Program-made: the position numbers and the translations under genes
The notes under the pieces: generated by a model
Database searches by the model: none
The model's input: the letters and a program-made list of their open reading frames with translations, nothing else
What the model was told of the DNA's origin: nothing
Assembly: GCA_022819855.1 (NCBI GenBank)
Contig: JAJEGN010000013.1
Location: 32,492 to 96,491 of the forward strand
Reading direction: 5' to 3'
Length of the DNA: 64,000 nucleotides
Source of the DNA: Gammaproteobacteria bacterium
GTDB lineage: Bacteria; Pseudomonadota; Gammaproteobacteria; Steroidobacterales; Rariloculaceae
Shown: one piece after another, positions 46,098 through 54,642 of the stretch
How the letters are laid out: every line of letters starts with the position of its first letter
How positions within the stretch are numbered: position 1 is the stretch's first letter

Positions 46098-47503
46098 TCC
46101 TGCCCCCGCATGCGCACGTCGAGCGCGTCCCTGAGCCCGTCGCCGAGCAGGTTGAACGCGAGCACCGTCACGCTGATGAAGATGGCCGGGAAGATGAGCT
46201 CGTGGGGATGCGTCAGCATCGTGCGCAGACCTTCGTTGCTCATGCTGCCCCAGGACGGCGTCGGCGGCGCGACGCCCATGCCGATAAACGAGAGAAACGC
46301 CTCCGTGAAGATCACGGACGGCACGGCAAACGTCAGCGTCACGAGGATCACGCCCATCGTGTTCGGGATCATGTGGCGAAGTACGAGATAGGTGGTCTTC
46401 GCGCCCAGAAGCTGCGAGGCGCCGATGTACCCTTCCTCGCGAATCTGCAGGACCTGCCCGCGCACGAGACGCGCGGTTGCCGGCCAGGCGAGCAGGACGA
46501 GCGCAACGAGCATCGGGAAGATCCCGCTTTCGCCGGGACCGATGCCGAAGGCGATCTTGAACAGGATCATGAAGAGCAGGAACGGCAGCGCGACGACGAA
46601 ATCGGCGAATCGCATCAGGAGCTGGTCCACACGCCCGCCGATGAAGCCCGCGGCGCTGCCGTAGACGATGCCGACGACGACGAAAAGCAGCGGCGCCACG
46701 ACGCCGATGAAGAGCGACACGCGAGCGCCGTACATCAGCCGGGAAAGCATGTCGCGGCCGAGATAGTCGGTGCCGAACGGGTGGTAGGGCAACACGATCT
46801 CGTCGCCCACCGCGACCGTACCCGCGTCCTCGATCCATCCGAGTGTCTCGGCCTCGGCGGCGCTGATGACGCGCGTGGTGTCGACGGCGAGCGTCGCGTA
46901 TTCGCCGGCTTCGGCGCCCGTCGCGTCGAGCGGGACGACCGAATACCAGTAACGCACTGGCTCAAGGTCGAGACGGTCCTCAAAGCTGACCTGGGCCGGA
47001 TCTAGAATCTCCGCCACGGGCAGCCCGAGCGCGCCGTCAGGATCCGGATCGTAGATGTTTCGGTAGAGCTGATAGCCCGTCGCCCCGGGGACCGGGTCCC
47101 AGGCCAGACGCACCGCCTGCGTCGTGGCAGGTTCGACTAGGCTGAGACCGGTCGGAGCCGTTGCTGGCGTCCCAGCCGGCGCCGCGAGCGGCGTGGCCCG
47201 CAGACCCGCCCAGGATGCATAGGGCTCCACGATCGCGGCCACTTGCGGGAGGCCCGGCGCCTGGCTGACCTGGTCCAGATCCTGGGCGGCCGGGTCCACG
47301 CGCCAGAGCAAGGGTCCGGCCAGCGTGAAGAACGCAAGCGCGATGACGATCCACAGCGAAATCAGCGCGCGCCGGTTGTCCCTGAGGCGCCGCCAGGCAT
47401 CCTGCCAATAAGACACCGACGGCCGCGAGAGCGTCTGCGTGCGCCGCTCCGTTGCGACCCGCTCGAAGTCGCCGGGCCCGAATTCGAATGCCGCCGTGCT
47501 CAT
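46094..47503 (-). CDS. oppC: Oligopeptide ABC permease OppC/DppC with a fibronectin type III-like domain inserted in the first periplasmic loop
   Basis: 469 aa against about 300 for ordinary OppC. The family features are intact: cytoplasmic N-terminal OppC_N helix before TM1 (about 47-66), HPFGTDYLGRDMLSRLMYGAR (241-261), EAFLSFIGMGVAPPTPSWG near the C-terminus. Between TM1 and that region, about 115-210, lies APTGLSLVEP, VRLAWDPVPGATGYQLYR, then EPVRYWYSVVPLDATG: the Trp, Tyr, and two-sheet hydrophobic spacing of a FnIII module. It follows a Pro/Ala-rich linker. The domain faces the periplasm and may contact the binding protein or peptidoglycan (inference). Overlaps oppB by 4 nt. Confidence 0.92.
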   Translation of the reverse strand: MSTAAFEFGPGDFERVATERRTQTLSRPSVSYWQDAWRRLRDNRRALISLWIVIALAFFTLAGPLLWRVDPAAQDLDQVSQAPGLPQVAAIVEPYASWAGLRATPLAAPAGTPATAPTGLSLVEPATTQAVRLAWDPVPGATGYQLYRNIYDPDPDGALGLPVAEILDPAQVSFEDRLDLEPVRYWYSVVPLDATGAEAGEYATLAVDTTRVISAAEAETLGWIEDAGTVAVGDEIVLPYHPFGTDYLGRDMLSRLMYGARVSLFIGVVAPLLFVVVGIVYGSAAGFIGGRVDQLLMRFADFVVALPFLLFMILFKIAFGIGPGESGIFPMLVALVLLAWPATARLVRGQVLQIREEGYIGASQLLGAKTTYLVLRHMIPNTMGVILVTLTFAVPSVIFTEAFLSFIGMGVAPPTPSWGSMSNEGLRTMLTHPHELIFPAIFISVTVLAFNLLGDGLRDALDVRMRGQE

Positions 47504-48432
47504 TCCAGCCTGACTCTGGGATCGATGAACCCGTAGACGAGGTCAACGAGGATGACCATGAAGACCAGGAAGGCGCCGTAAAACACGGTCGTGCCCATGA
47601 TCACCGTGTAGTCGAGCTGCTGGACGGCCTGCACGAAGTACCTGCCGAGCCCCGGGATCGCGAACACGAGTTCGACGACGAATCCGCCCGTCGTGATTGC
47701 CGCAATCGCCGGCCCGAGCACGGTGATGACGGGCAGGATCGCGTTCCTGAGCTGATGCTTGAGGAATATGCGGGTCGGCGGCAATCCTTTCGACCTGGCC
47801 GTGCGCACGAAGTCCGCGTTGATGATCTCGAGCATCGAGGAACGCATGAGCCGGGTCAGGAAGGCCATCGTCCCGAGCCCGAGCACCAGCGACGGCACGA
47901 TCATGTGCAGCAGAGTGCCCCAGCCGGCCACGGGCAGGATTGACACGCCGAAGAGCGCGTTGAGGCTCGTGAGGCCGAGCTGGCTCAGCCCGGCGACCAC
48001 GAAGCTCGGCACCGAAATGCCGAGAATCACGAGGAACATGATCACGACATCGGGCAGGCGGTTCCTGAAAAGCGCCGTCAGTGCGCCCCAGAGAATCCCG
48101 CCAAGCGCCGCGAACACGACCGCGAGGATGCCGAGCGTCGCGGATACGGGGAAGTGTTCGCGGATGATGTCGTTGACGCGCCGGTTCTGCTGGGTGAACG
48201 AGATGCCGAAATCGCCGCGGGTCATGTTGCCCATGTAGATCAGGTACTGTTCGAACAGCGGCCGGTCGAGTCCGTAGCGCGCCTCGAGGTTGGCGCGGAT
48301 TTCCTCGTTGGTCAGCCGCTCGCCGCTCAGCGGGTCGCCCGGCACCGAGTGCATTGCGATAAAGGTCGCCGTCGCGATGAACCAGACGGTGATGACCCCC
48401 TGGATCAGCCGCTTGACGGTGTATCTGAACAC
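47500..48432 (-). CDS. oppB: Oligopeptide ABC permease OppB/DppB
   Basis: 310 aa of typical length. N-terminal TM followed by a long loop with HSVPGDPLSGERLT, and the binding-protein-dependent permease motif TARSKGLPPTRIFLKHQLRNA broken at KGLPP. No insert. Its stop overlaps the oppC start (ATGA). Twelve bases after oppA. Confidence 0.93.
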   Translation of the reverse strand: MFRYTVKRLIQGVITVWFIATATFIAMHSVPGDPLSGERLTNEEIRANLEARYGLDRPLFEQYLIYMGNMTRGDFGISFTQQNRRVNDIIREHFPVSATLGILAVVFAALGGILWGALTALFRNRLPDVVIMFLVILGISVPSFVVAGLSQLGLTSLNALFGVSILPVAGWGTLLHMIVPSLVLGLGTMAFLTRLMRSSMLEIINADFVRTARSKGLPPTRIFLKHQLRNAILPVITVLGPAIAAITTGGFVVELVFAIPGLGRYFVQAVQQLDYTVIMGTTVFYGAFLVFMVILVDLVYGFIDPRVRLE

Positions 48433-48444
48433 GGCCGAATACGG

Positions 48445-50178
48445 TCAGTCGGCAACGATATGGGCGCGCGAGTAGTCGGGATCCGGGCCGACGACCCTGC
48501 GGCCGACGCCCCTCAGGCGCGGATCCTGGATGTACAAGACGCCGCGCTCGTAGTTCGGAATGATGGCGACGTCCTCGATCAGGATCTCCTGGATCCGGCC
48601 GAAGGCCGCCATACGCGTGGCCTGATCGGTCGATTCCTGGGCGATGCGCACCTGCGCGTCGAGGTCGGCGTTTGCATACTCGCCGTGATTGTTCAGATTC
48701 CAGGAGGCGAATAGATCGCCGAACGTGAGCGGGTCGTCGAAGTCGGGTCCCCAGCCGTAAAGCGCGAGATCGAACTCGCCGGCTTCGGCCTTGGCCAGAC
48801 GCTGCCTGAATATCTGTTTGTCGATGCGGATATCGAGGCCGAGTGTCTGCATGAGACGGTTCTGGTAATACTCGGCCTGTTTCGACGCGCCGGGCGTATC
48901 GTCGGCGAGCAGGACGATCGGCGGGATCTCGTCGACGCCGAGCTCGCGCTTGGCCTGCTCGAGGTGCTCGCGCGCGAGCGCGACGTTCGGAGTGACCGTC
49001 GGCGCGGGGTATTCCTGCCGGAACAACCCGTTCTGGCCATTGAGCCAGGTCGGAAACAGCGACTCGCCCGGCGTGTAGCCCGGAATCTGAATGACCTTGT
49101 AGACGAGTTCGCCGGGATCGTTGACGAGTTGCAGCGCCTTGCGGAGGTTGTAGTTGCTCGTCGGGTGCTCCTCGCGGTGATTGATCTGGAAGAACCAGAC
49201 GCTGCCGTCGCTGTAGCGCCTCACGGGCCAGCGCTCCGCGAGCACCTGGTCGAGCGATTCGGCGCCCAGCCCGTTGACCACCGCGATCTGACCGTCGCGG
49301 TAGAGATTGAGCGCGGCGTTTCCGTCTGCCGTGATGTAGGGGAAATCGATGACGTTGAGGCTGATCTCGTCCCGGTTCCAGTAGTGCTCGTTCTTCTCGA
49401 GCCGCACGTGCGCACCGTGTACCCAGACCGTGATCTCGAAAGGTCCGTTGTAGAGCAGGTCGACGGCATCGGCCGCGTAACGCCCGTCGCGGCTCAGATA
49501 AAAGTCCTCGCGGATCGGGTAGTAGGTCTGAAACGCGACGAGCTTGTCGAAGTAGGCCACGGGCCGTTCGAACTCGATCTCGAGCTCCAGGTCGCCCACG
49601 GCCCTGGCGCCGAGCGTCTCTCGCGGCAGCTCGCCCCGGTTGATCGCCTCGGCATTCTTGAACACGTAAAAGATGAACGCGTACTGCGACGCTGTCGCCG
49701 GATCGACAGCCGTCTGCCAGGCGAACACGAAGTCGTGGGCCGTGACGGGCTCGCCGTCGCTCCAGCGCGCTTCCTCGCGCAGCCAGAACGTCGCGCCGTC
49801 CGTGCGGATGTCCCAGCGCTCCGCGACGCCCGGCGCGAGCTGGTTGTTGATGTCATAGCGGAGCAGACCTTCCATGACATGGCCGAGAATCATGCCGCTC
49901 ACGGAATCCGTCAGCCGCGTGCTGTCGAGCTGCGGCGGCTCCTGGGTCAGCGACAGCGTAATGGTGCCTGTCTCGACATCGATCGCGCCGACCGACGTCG
50001 TGCTCGAACTCGTGAGATCCGACGCCCAGGACAGGGCCGCCATGAGAAGGACGAATCCGACAGTGGCTGCGATCGCGAGGAGGGCGATCTGCCTGATGGC
50101 CACGCTGCTAAGCGGGTCTCGGGCTGGAGCGGCGCCTGGCGAGTCTGCGGTGATCCCGTTGGTTTGCTGCTCGGCCAT
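48445..50178 (-). CDS. oppA: Membrane-tethered peptide-binding protein OppA/DppA family
   Basis: 577 aa. No lipobox; a single hydrophobic segment at about residues 29-52 suggests an uncleaved membrane anchor. The SBP_bac_5 core starts LSLTQEPPQLDSTRLTDSVSG and includes WSDGEPVTAHDFVFAW, YYPIREDF and LALYGWGPDFDDP. First gene of the operon oppABCDF-GDPD on the minus strand. The first 35 codons and about 70 bp of upstream sequence reappear, diverged, at 59580-59756. Confidence 0.92.
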   Translation of the reverse strand: MAEQQTNGITADSPGAAPARDPLSSVAIRQIALLAIAATVGFVLLMAALSWASDLTSSSTTSVGAIDVETGTITLSLTQEPPQLDSTRLTDSVSGMILGHVMEGLLRYDINNQLAPGVAERWDIRTDGATFWLREEARWSDGEPVTAHDFVFAWQTAVDPATASQYAFIFYVFKNAEAINRGELPRETLGARAVGDLELEIEFERPVAYFDKLVAFQTYYPIREDFYLSRDGRYAADAVDLLYNGPFEITVWVHGAHVRLEKNEHYWNRDEISLNVIDFPYITADGNAALNLYRDGQIAVVNGLGAESLDQVLAERWPVRRYSDGSVWFFQINHREEHPTSNYNLRKALQLVNDPGELVYKVIQIPGYTPGESLFPTWLNGQNGLFRQEYPAPTVTPNVALAREHLEQAKRELGVDEIPPIVLLADDTPGASKQAEYYQNRLMQTLGLDIRIDKQIFRQRLAKAEAGEFDLALYGWGPDFDDPLTFGDLFASWNLNNHGEYANADLDAQVRIAQESTDQATRMAAFGRIQEILIEDVAIIPNYERGVLYIQDPRLRGVGRRVVGPDPDYSRAHIVAD

Positions 50179-50237
50179 AGGCTTTGCTCGTTGCGACCGG
50201 TGGTGGGTCTAGGGTACCGGGGAATGGGTGTGGGGTG
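50083..50237. repeat. opp promoter and oppA 5' segment, copy 1
   Basis: About 155 bp, spanning the first 32 codons of oppA and upstream noncoding DNA (including GCTCGTTGCGACCGG and GGTCTAGG-TACCGGGGA), is about 70 percent identical to 59597-59756 in the same orientation. Judged by eye. Confidence 0.8.
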
Positions 50238-50330
50238 AAGATGAGCGCGAAGCCCGGTCCGCTATCGAAGCGCGCAGCCCGGGCAAATCAACCCGTATTC
50301 CAGGCTACTCTGAGCAGTTCGGTAGATAGA

Positions 50331-50390
50331 AGGCCACATATCGCCTTTTGCGATTGTTTCTGCCGGTTAAAGGCCGGCCATCGCCTCTTG
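50331..50390 (+). repeat. Imperfect 20-bp direct repeats in the hip promoter region
   Basis: 50331-50350 (AGGCCACATATCGCCTTTTG) and 50371-50390 (AGGCCGGCCATCGCCTCTTG) match at 15 of 20 positions, exactly 40 bp apart. A third, weaker relative (AGAGGCTACATAAG) starts at 50406. They lie on the same face of the helix and probably bind the HipB-like repressor. Confidence 0.6.
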
Positions 50391-50417
50391 ACATATTCCA
50401 CGTTTAGAGGCTACATA
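50388..50417 (+). promoter_or_regulatory. sigma-70 promoter of the hipBA operon
   Basis: TTGACA at 50388-50393, 18-bp spacer, TACATA at 50412-50417. The spacer is flanked by an inverted repeat GCCTCT (50383-50388) / AGAGGC (50406-50411). Transcription would start around 50424, 50 nt before the ATG. Confidence 0.7.
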
Positions 50418-50444
50418 AGACCCTCAATGGCCCTATCAGGGTCT
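50418..50444 (+). promoter_or_regulatory. Palindromic operator candidate downstream of the hip -10
   Basis: AGACCCT (50418-50424) and AGGGTCT (50438-50444) form a perfect 7-bp inverted repeat centred just past the -10 box, a position expected for autorepression by the antitoxin. Confidence 0.55.
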
Positions 50445-50474
50445 AACAGGCAATAAGTTACCTATCGAAGCAAC

Positions 50475-50813
50475 ATGAAAACATCGCGACAAATTGAAAC
50501 CGAGATCGGCAGCCGTCTGGCGCGGTTGCGGCTGTCGCGCAATGTGACGCAGTCCATGCTGGCAAGCGACGCGGGTATCGGAGTGCGAACGTTGCGGCGA
50601 CTCGAGGCCGGTCAGCCATCGACGCTGGACAGCTTCCTGCGTGTCGCGCTGGCGCTCGGCCTGGACGATGCGATACTCGGCGCCTTGCCGACGGGTGAAA
50701 TCCGACCGATCGAGCGAGTTTCGCGGCGCCGTTCCGAGCGGCGGCGGGCACGTCCGCAAACGAACGAGGAGCAGGGCAGCACATGGACCTGGGGTGACGA
50801 CCCGGGTGACTGA
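50475..50813 (+). CDS. hipB: HipB-like XRE-family antitoxin
   Basis: 112 aa. Helix-turn-helix region about residues 12-66 (EIGSRLARLRLSRNVTQSML, GIGVRTLRRLEAGQ, FLRVALALGL). Basic, Arg-rich C-terminal tail (ERVSRRRSERRRARPQ) instead of the usual HipB strand. Overlaps the toxin gene by 8 or 20 nt, depending on its start. Confidence 0.85.
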   Translation: MKTSRQIETEIGSRLARLRLSRNVTQSMLASDAGIGVRTLRRLEAGQPSTLDSFLRVALALGLDDAILGALPTGEIRPIERVSRRRSERRRARPQTNEEQGSTWTWGDDPGD

Positions 50814-52113
50814 CGCGAACGTCATCCTCTGGGGCCGACGCATCGGAGCGGTATCCTGGGACGAGACGCGCTCCCTCGCGGTGTTCCAATACCAACCGGC
50901 TTTCATCGCCGCCGGCATCGAGGTCGCGCCGCTGACGATGCCCGCCAGAGAAACGCCCTACGAGTTCCCGGCTCTGAACAAGGAAACCTTCAGGGGTCTG
51001 CCGGGAATGCTCGCCGATGCGCTGCCGGACCGGTTCGGCAACCGGCTCATCGACGCATGGCTGGCGGAAACCGGCCAGAGCCCCGACGCGTTCAACCCTG
51101 TCGACCGTCTCTGCTACATCGGTAGCCGCGGCATCGGCGCCCTCGAGTTCGAGCCGGCGATACGGAAACGGACGAAGGCGAAGACACTGGAAGTCGCCCG
51201 TCTCGTCGACCTGGCGAATCGGGCGCTCGCCGAACGCGCGAACCTCGGCGGCAGACTCGACGGAGAGAACGATGCGGAGGCTCTCAAGGACATTCTGAGC
51301 GTCGGCACGTCGGCGGGCGGCGCGCGGCCGAAAGCCGTTCTGGCCTGGAACCCGAAAACCGGCGAGTTCCGCTCCGGACAACTCGACGCCGACGCCGGAT
51401 TCGAACAATGGCTGCTCAAGTTCGACGGTGTTTCGACCAACAGTGAGAGGGAGCTGGCCGCGCCCGCGGGATTCGGCAAGATCGAGTACGCCTACGCAGG
51501 CATGGCGCGCGCTGCCGGCATCGCGATGTCGGAATGCCGGCTGCACCACGAGGGCGGTCGAAGTCACTTCATGACGAAACGATTCGACCGGGACGACGCG
51601 GGCCGCAAGATCCACATGCAGTCGCTCGGGGCGATGCGGCACTTCGACTTCAACGATCCATCGGCCTTTTCCTACGAACAATGCGTAATGACGATCCGGG
51701 AACTGGACATCGGGACGGCCGCAGTCGAGGAGCAATTTCGTCGCGCGGTGTTCAACGTCATGGCCCGCAACCAGGACGATCACGTGAAGAACATCGCGTT
51801 CCTGATGGACCAGTCAGGTTACTGGTCGCTGTCCCCTGCCTTCGACGTCACCTACGCCTACAACCCACGCAGCCCATGGACGCGCGACCACCAGATGAGT
51901 TTGGCCGGGCGCCGGAACGACTTCGAGCGCGACGACATCCTTCGGTTCGCCGCTTCCATCGGCATGAAAAAGCGGAGAGCTCTGGAAATGCTGGACCAGG
52001 TAAGCGCTTCCGTGCGGAACTGGAGCGACCACGCTGACGCGGCAGGGGTCGCGCCGCGGGATGCGACACGGATCGGGAAAGTCTTCAGGTGGAATTTGGT
52101 GTCGGGTCGGTAG
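50794..52113 (+). CDS. hipA: HipA-family serine/threonine kinase toxin
   Basis: 439 aa from the GTG at 50794 (a second GTG at 50806 is equally possible). HipA N-terminal domain with LPGMLADALPDRFGNRL, Gly-rich loop SVGTSAGGARPKAVL, catalytic block ARNQDDHVKNIAFL near residue 325 and the metal-binding AFDVTYAY near 350. MTKRFDRD is the central strand. All kinase residues appear intact, so the toxin is probably active. In known HipA proteins the target is an aminoacyl-tRNA synthetase (GltX). Confidence 0.92.
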   Translation: MTTRVTDANVILWGRRIGAVSWDETRSLAVFQYQPAFIAAGIEVAPLTMPARETPYEFPALNKETFRGLPGMLADALPDRFGNRLIDAWLAETGQSPDAFNPVDRLCYIGSRGIGALEFEPAIRKRTKAKTLEVARLVDLANRALAERANLGGRLDGENDAEALKDILSVGTSAGGARPKAVLAWNPKTGEFRSGQLDADAGFEQWLLKFDGVSTNSERELAAPAGFGKIEYAYAGMARAAGIAMSECRLHHEGGRSHFMTKRFDRDDAGRKIHMQSLGAMRHFDFNDPSAFSYEQCVMTIRELDIGTAAVEEQFRRAVFNVMARNQDDHVKNIAFLMDQSGYWSLSPAFDVTYAYNPRSPWTRDHQMSLAGRRNDFERDDILRFAASIGMKKRRALEMLDQVSASVRNWSDHADAAGVAPRDATRIGKVFRWNLVSGR

Positions 52114-52286
52114 CGGCGCTTGCGGCCGTTGGGAGCATGATCGCGTAGCATACGGTCCCGGCAGCCGCCGGGAACCCGAGACGAAAAGTGACGGTCACGC
52201 TTGAAGACGAAATTTGGATTGACCCGTCAGACTGGCCTTGCACTTCGAGCACAACCGTAATTGCCCGTCTCTATGCGTAACGCGCG
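52114..52286. other. Gap between convergent hipA and the methyltransferase-HNH gene
   Basis: 173 bp. A CGCGCGTTAACG palindrome-like stretch lies next to the stop of the minus-strand gene; no gene or clear terminator seen. Confidence 0.2.
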
Positions 52287-54068
52287 TTAACGTTCGGCAA
52301 CCTGCCACTCCACAAGCTGCTGATCCTGCTTCAGCCGCGCCCGTTGATGCCGAGCCGCGCGGAAAATCTTGTCCAGCGAGGGTCGATCGTCGGAAATCCC
52401 CGGCAATGAGTACTGGGCTTCCATGTAGAACTGAGCATCGTGATCCGATCCAACCCAGGCGTGTTCCCACCAGTCCTGCAGCCGCGAGCGGGCGTCTTCC
52501 ATGGTGGTGGAAGAAGGTAGCCGGTCGCCTTTCTCGAGATTGGTTTTGCCGCTGGCTGGTAGCAGGTTCCAGAGATCGTTGTTTTGCCAGCGCGCCCAAG
52601 GAAAACAGTGGTCGATGTGCAGCGAGGATCTGATCGGCGATGCCGACCAAACACAGGTCAACGGGTATCCGCTGCCCTGCAACTGCTTCGCCCGCCGATG
52701 GGCCACGCTGGTGTCGTAAGGGTTTTCGTTCCACTCGAATGCGATGTCCGTTTCGCGCTCAGCGTCGGCCACGGCGTCGATGCCCTTGACGAGATCTTGG
52801 GCCGCAGCACCTGCCCACTTCATCGCGCTGTTGCGATTCGCCGCGTTACTCCAGCCAACCGTTAACTGGCGCCATTCCCGAACAATGACCGGGTCGAGCC
52901 AGCATGCGTATTGGCCAAAGGTCTGCCACAACTGCGCTGGAATTCGGAAGTGGCCGAATCGCGCCAAGAACTCGCGTGATAGCACGATGGGCTTGGCGGT
53001 TGCCCGCACCCACGAATACTCCGATTCGAACAGCGGTCTACTGGGGAAATTTGGGTAGGTGATTTTCTTGGCGGGCATCTTCTTTATGTTTCCGCAAGCG
53101 TCGTTGATGGCCCGAGTTAGTATTGTCGCCCGATCCACATCGAAAGGGCGGCCGAGCCGAAGATCTGATGGCGAGATGGCCCTGAGGTCGTAGAACGCTT
53201 TATTCGCCCACCCAAAACCACCCGGTCCCGATGGACGTTGCGGAAGGTAGTAGTGCAGTACCAACGGCAGGTATTGTTTTAGCCAGTACAGGCCTACGGC
53301 CCCGAACGGAATATCCACGTATTCGTCGGTGCGATTGATCACCAATCCCGGCGCCGTTTCGGCGATCCGCACGAGGGTCCGCAACAGTCCCAGCTTGTAC
53401 GTCGCGGATTTGTCGTCGTTCACGATCACGTGCCGCAGCAGCGGCAGACTGCCGGTGCCGTCGTCCGGCATGGCGAAGACCAGCGTTTCCCACTCGAGGT
53501 CGGGTCTTATGAGGCTGGGCCGTGTCGTGCGGCTGCGCAGCGCGATGGCGCGGCGGCTTGCGTAGCCGATCAGGTTTTCGGCCTCTTCGTCCGAGATGTC
53601 GTGAAAACCGCGGGCTGTCTTTTCGGCGGCACTGGTACCCTGTCGCAGGGTAATCACCAGCAGGCCGGACGGACTGAGCAACTCGGAAAGAATGCGGAAC
53701 GCCCGTTCCCTGCTCTTCGGCGCCACGTGCATCCATACGGCGCTCAGCAGGATCAGATCGAACCGCCGGCCGAGCGCTCGCAGGGCACGGAGATCAGGCA
53801 GCGCATCGTCCAGCCAGATCACGCGCGGATGCGAGCGCGCCGCAGCCCGTTCGCGCAGGGAGCTGGGCTCCACCGCGACGACTTCCCAGCCCTTGCTCGC
53901 CAACCAGTTGGCATCCCGCCCCGAACCTGCGCCGACGTCGCAGGCGAATCCGGGCTCTTCAGGCAAATGCTCCGGCGCCCAACCTGCGTGGACTTCGTCA
54001 GAAACCAGCGCGTCGTAGCGAGCGAGGGCCGCGTCCCTGTTGCGGTCGTACCAAGCGGTGCTCTTCAT
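52287..54068 (-). CDS. Fused SAM methyltransferase - HNH endonuclease protein
   Basis: 593 aa. Residues 1-200: class I methyltransferase; motif I CDVGAGSGRDANWLASKGWE, motif II VAVEPS, and a motif IV region LILLSAVWMHVAP, which lacks the (D/N)PP(Y/F) of DNA amino-methyltransferases. Residues about 205-440: SATYKLGLLRTLVRIAE, resembling the helix found at the start of HNH nuclease proteins, then an unrecognised region. Residues 481-515: HNH domain with HIDHCFPWARW, LWNLLPASGKTN and the last Lys. No partner gene is adjacent on the same strand. Known families do not give me a name for this fusion; a defence role is inferred from the neighbours (HipBA, Mrr, antitoxins). Confidence 0.75.
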   Translation of the reverse strand: MKSTAWYDRNRDAALARYDALVSDEVHAGWAPEHLPEEPGFACDVGAGSGRDANWLASKGWEVVAVEPSSLRERAAARSHPRVIWLDDALPDLRALRALGRRFDLILLSAVWMHVAPKSRERAFRILSELLSPSGLLVITLRQGTSAAEKTARGFHDISDEEAENLIGYASRRAIALRSRTTRPSLIRPDLEWETLVFAMPDDGTGSLPLLRHVIVNDDKSATYKLGLLRTLVRIAETAPGLVINRTDEYVDIPFGAVGLYWLKQYLPLVLHYYLPQRPSGPGGFGWANKAFYDLRAISPSDLRLGRPFDVDRATILTRAINDACGNIKKMPAKKITYPNFPSRPLFESEYSWVRATAKPIVLSREFLARFGHFRIPAQLWQTFGQYACWLDPVIVREWRQLTVGWSNAANRNSAMKWAGAAAQDLVKGIDAVADAERETDIAFEWNENPYDTSVAHRRAKQLQGSGYPLTCVWSASPIRSSLHIDHCFPWARWQNNDLWNLLPASGKTNLEKGDRLPSSTTMEDARSRLQDWWEHAWVGSDHDAQFYMEAQYSLPGISDDRPSLDKIFRAARHQRARLKQDQQLVEWQVAER

Positions 54069-54201
54069 GCCGGCCGGTCAGTCCTAAGCCGACGCTCATC
54101 GCCCGCGAAAGATGTCGCGGGTGCTGACACTGACTTGCGTGGAATGGCTAGGTGATCGATCAAGGTTGCCAATCATGCCTTACAAGGGGCGAGGGGCGAG
54201 G
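54069..54201. other. Gap upstream of the methyltransferase-HNH gene
   Basis: 133 bp between the start of the fusion gene and the stop of the antitoxin gene, both on the minus strand. No toxin ORF is found here. It must contain the fusion gene promoter unless it is read from the antitoxin. Confidence 0.3.
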
Positions 54202-54426
54202 TCACTCTCGCGAACGAGCCCAGACGACGGCGCCCGATACGTCGGCGTCCGTAAGCCCGAGTTCGGCGAGCTTGGCGCGCACGCCGTCCGCGCGATTGAT
54301 GCGAACCGGAGTCAACACGATACGACCGTTCTCCGTGGTCACATCGAAGTAGTCGGTAGACTCCACAGCTGCAGTGACGGCCTTGGGCAGGGTCAACCGG
54401 TTCCTAGAGGTCATTTTGGCGAGCAT
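54202..54426 (-). CDS. AbrB/MazE-type antitoxin, orphan
   Basis: 74 aa from the ATG at 54426: MLAKMTSRNRLTLPKAV, then YFDVTTENGRIVLTPV, the two halves of a swapped-hairpin AbrB fold, and a helical tail ending AVVWARSRE. This subtype normally precedes a PIN-domain toxin gene; none follows. The longer frame upstream has no domain. Confidence 0.8.
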   Translation of the reverse strand: MLAKMTSRNRLTLPKAVTAAVESTDYFDVTTENGRIVLTPVRINRADGVRAKLAELGLTDADVSGAVVWARSRE

Positions 54427-54642
54427 GATCGACACGGATGCGACGAAAGCAACGTAAGGAAACAACATATTTCTTGTCACGGCAACGGCAAGAACGCGTT
54501 GGGCCTCATACTCGCGCTCAAGAAAGCGGTTGATGACGATCCTCTGGAAGCTCACCATCCACCGCAAGATGAGTTGCAGGATCGCTTCGGCCCAGGAAAT
54601 ACCATCTACTGACTCGCACACGTTGGCTAACGGAACAACACC
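54427..54642. other. Divergent gap between antitoxin and chimeric Doc gene
   Basis: 216 bp; no gene supported. On the minus strand the antitoxin frame stays open here but contains no recognisable domain. Confidence 0.25.

Noticed and set aside
54069..54201. A PIN toxin gene downstream of the AbrB-type antitoxin
   Set aside because: All frames on the minus strand are too short and lack the acidic PIN residues.
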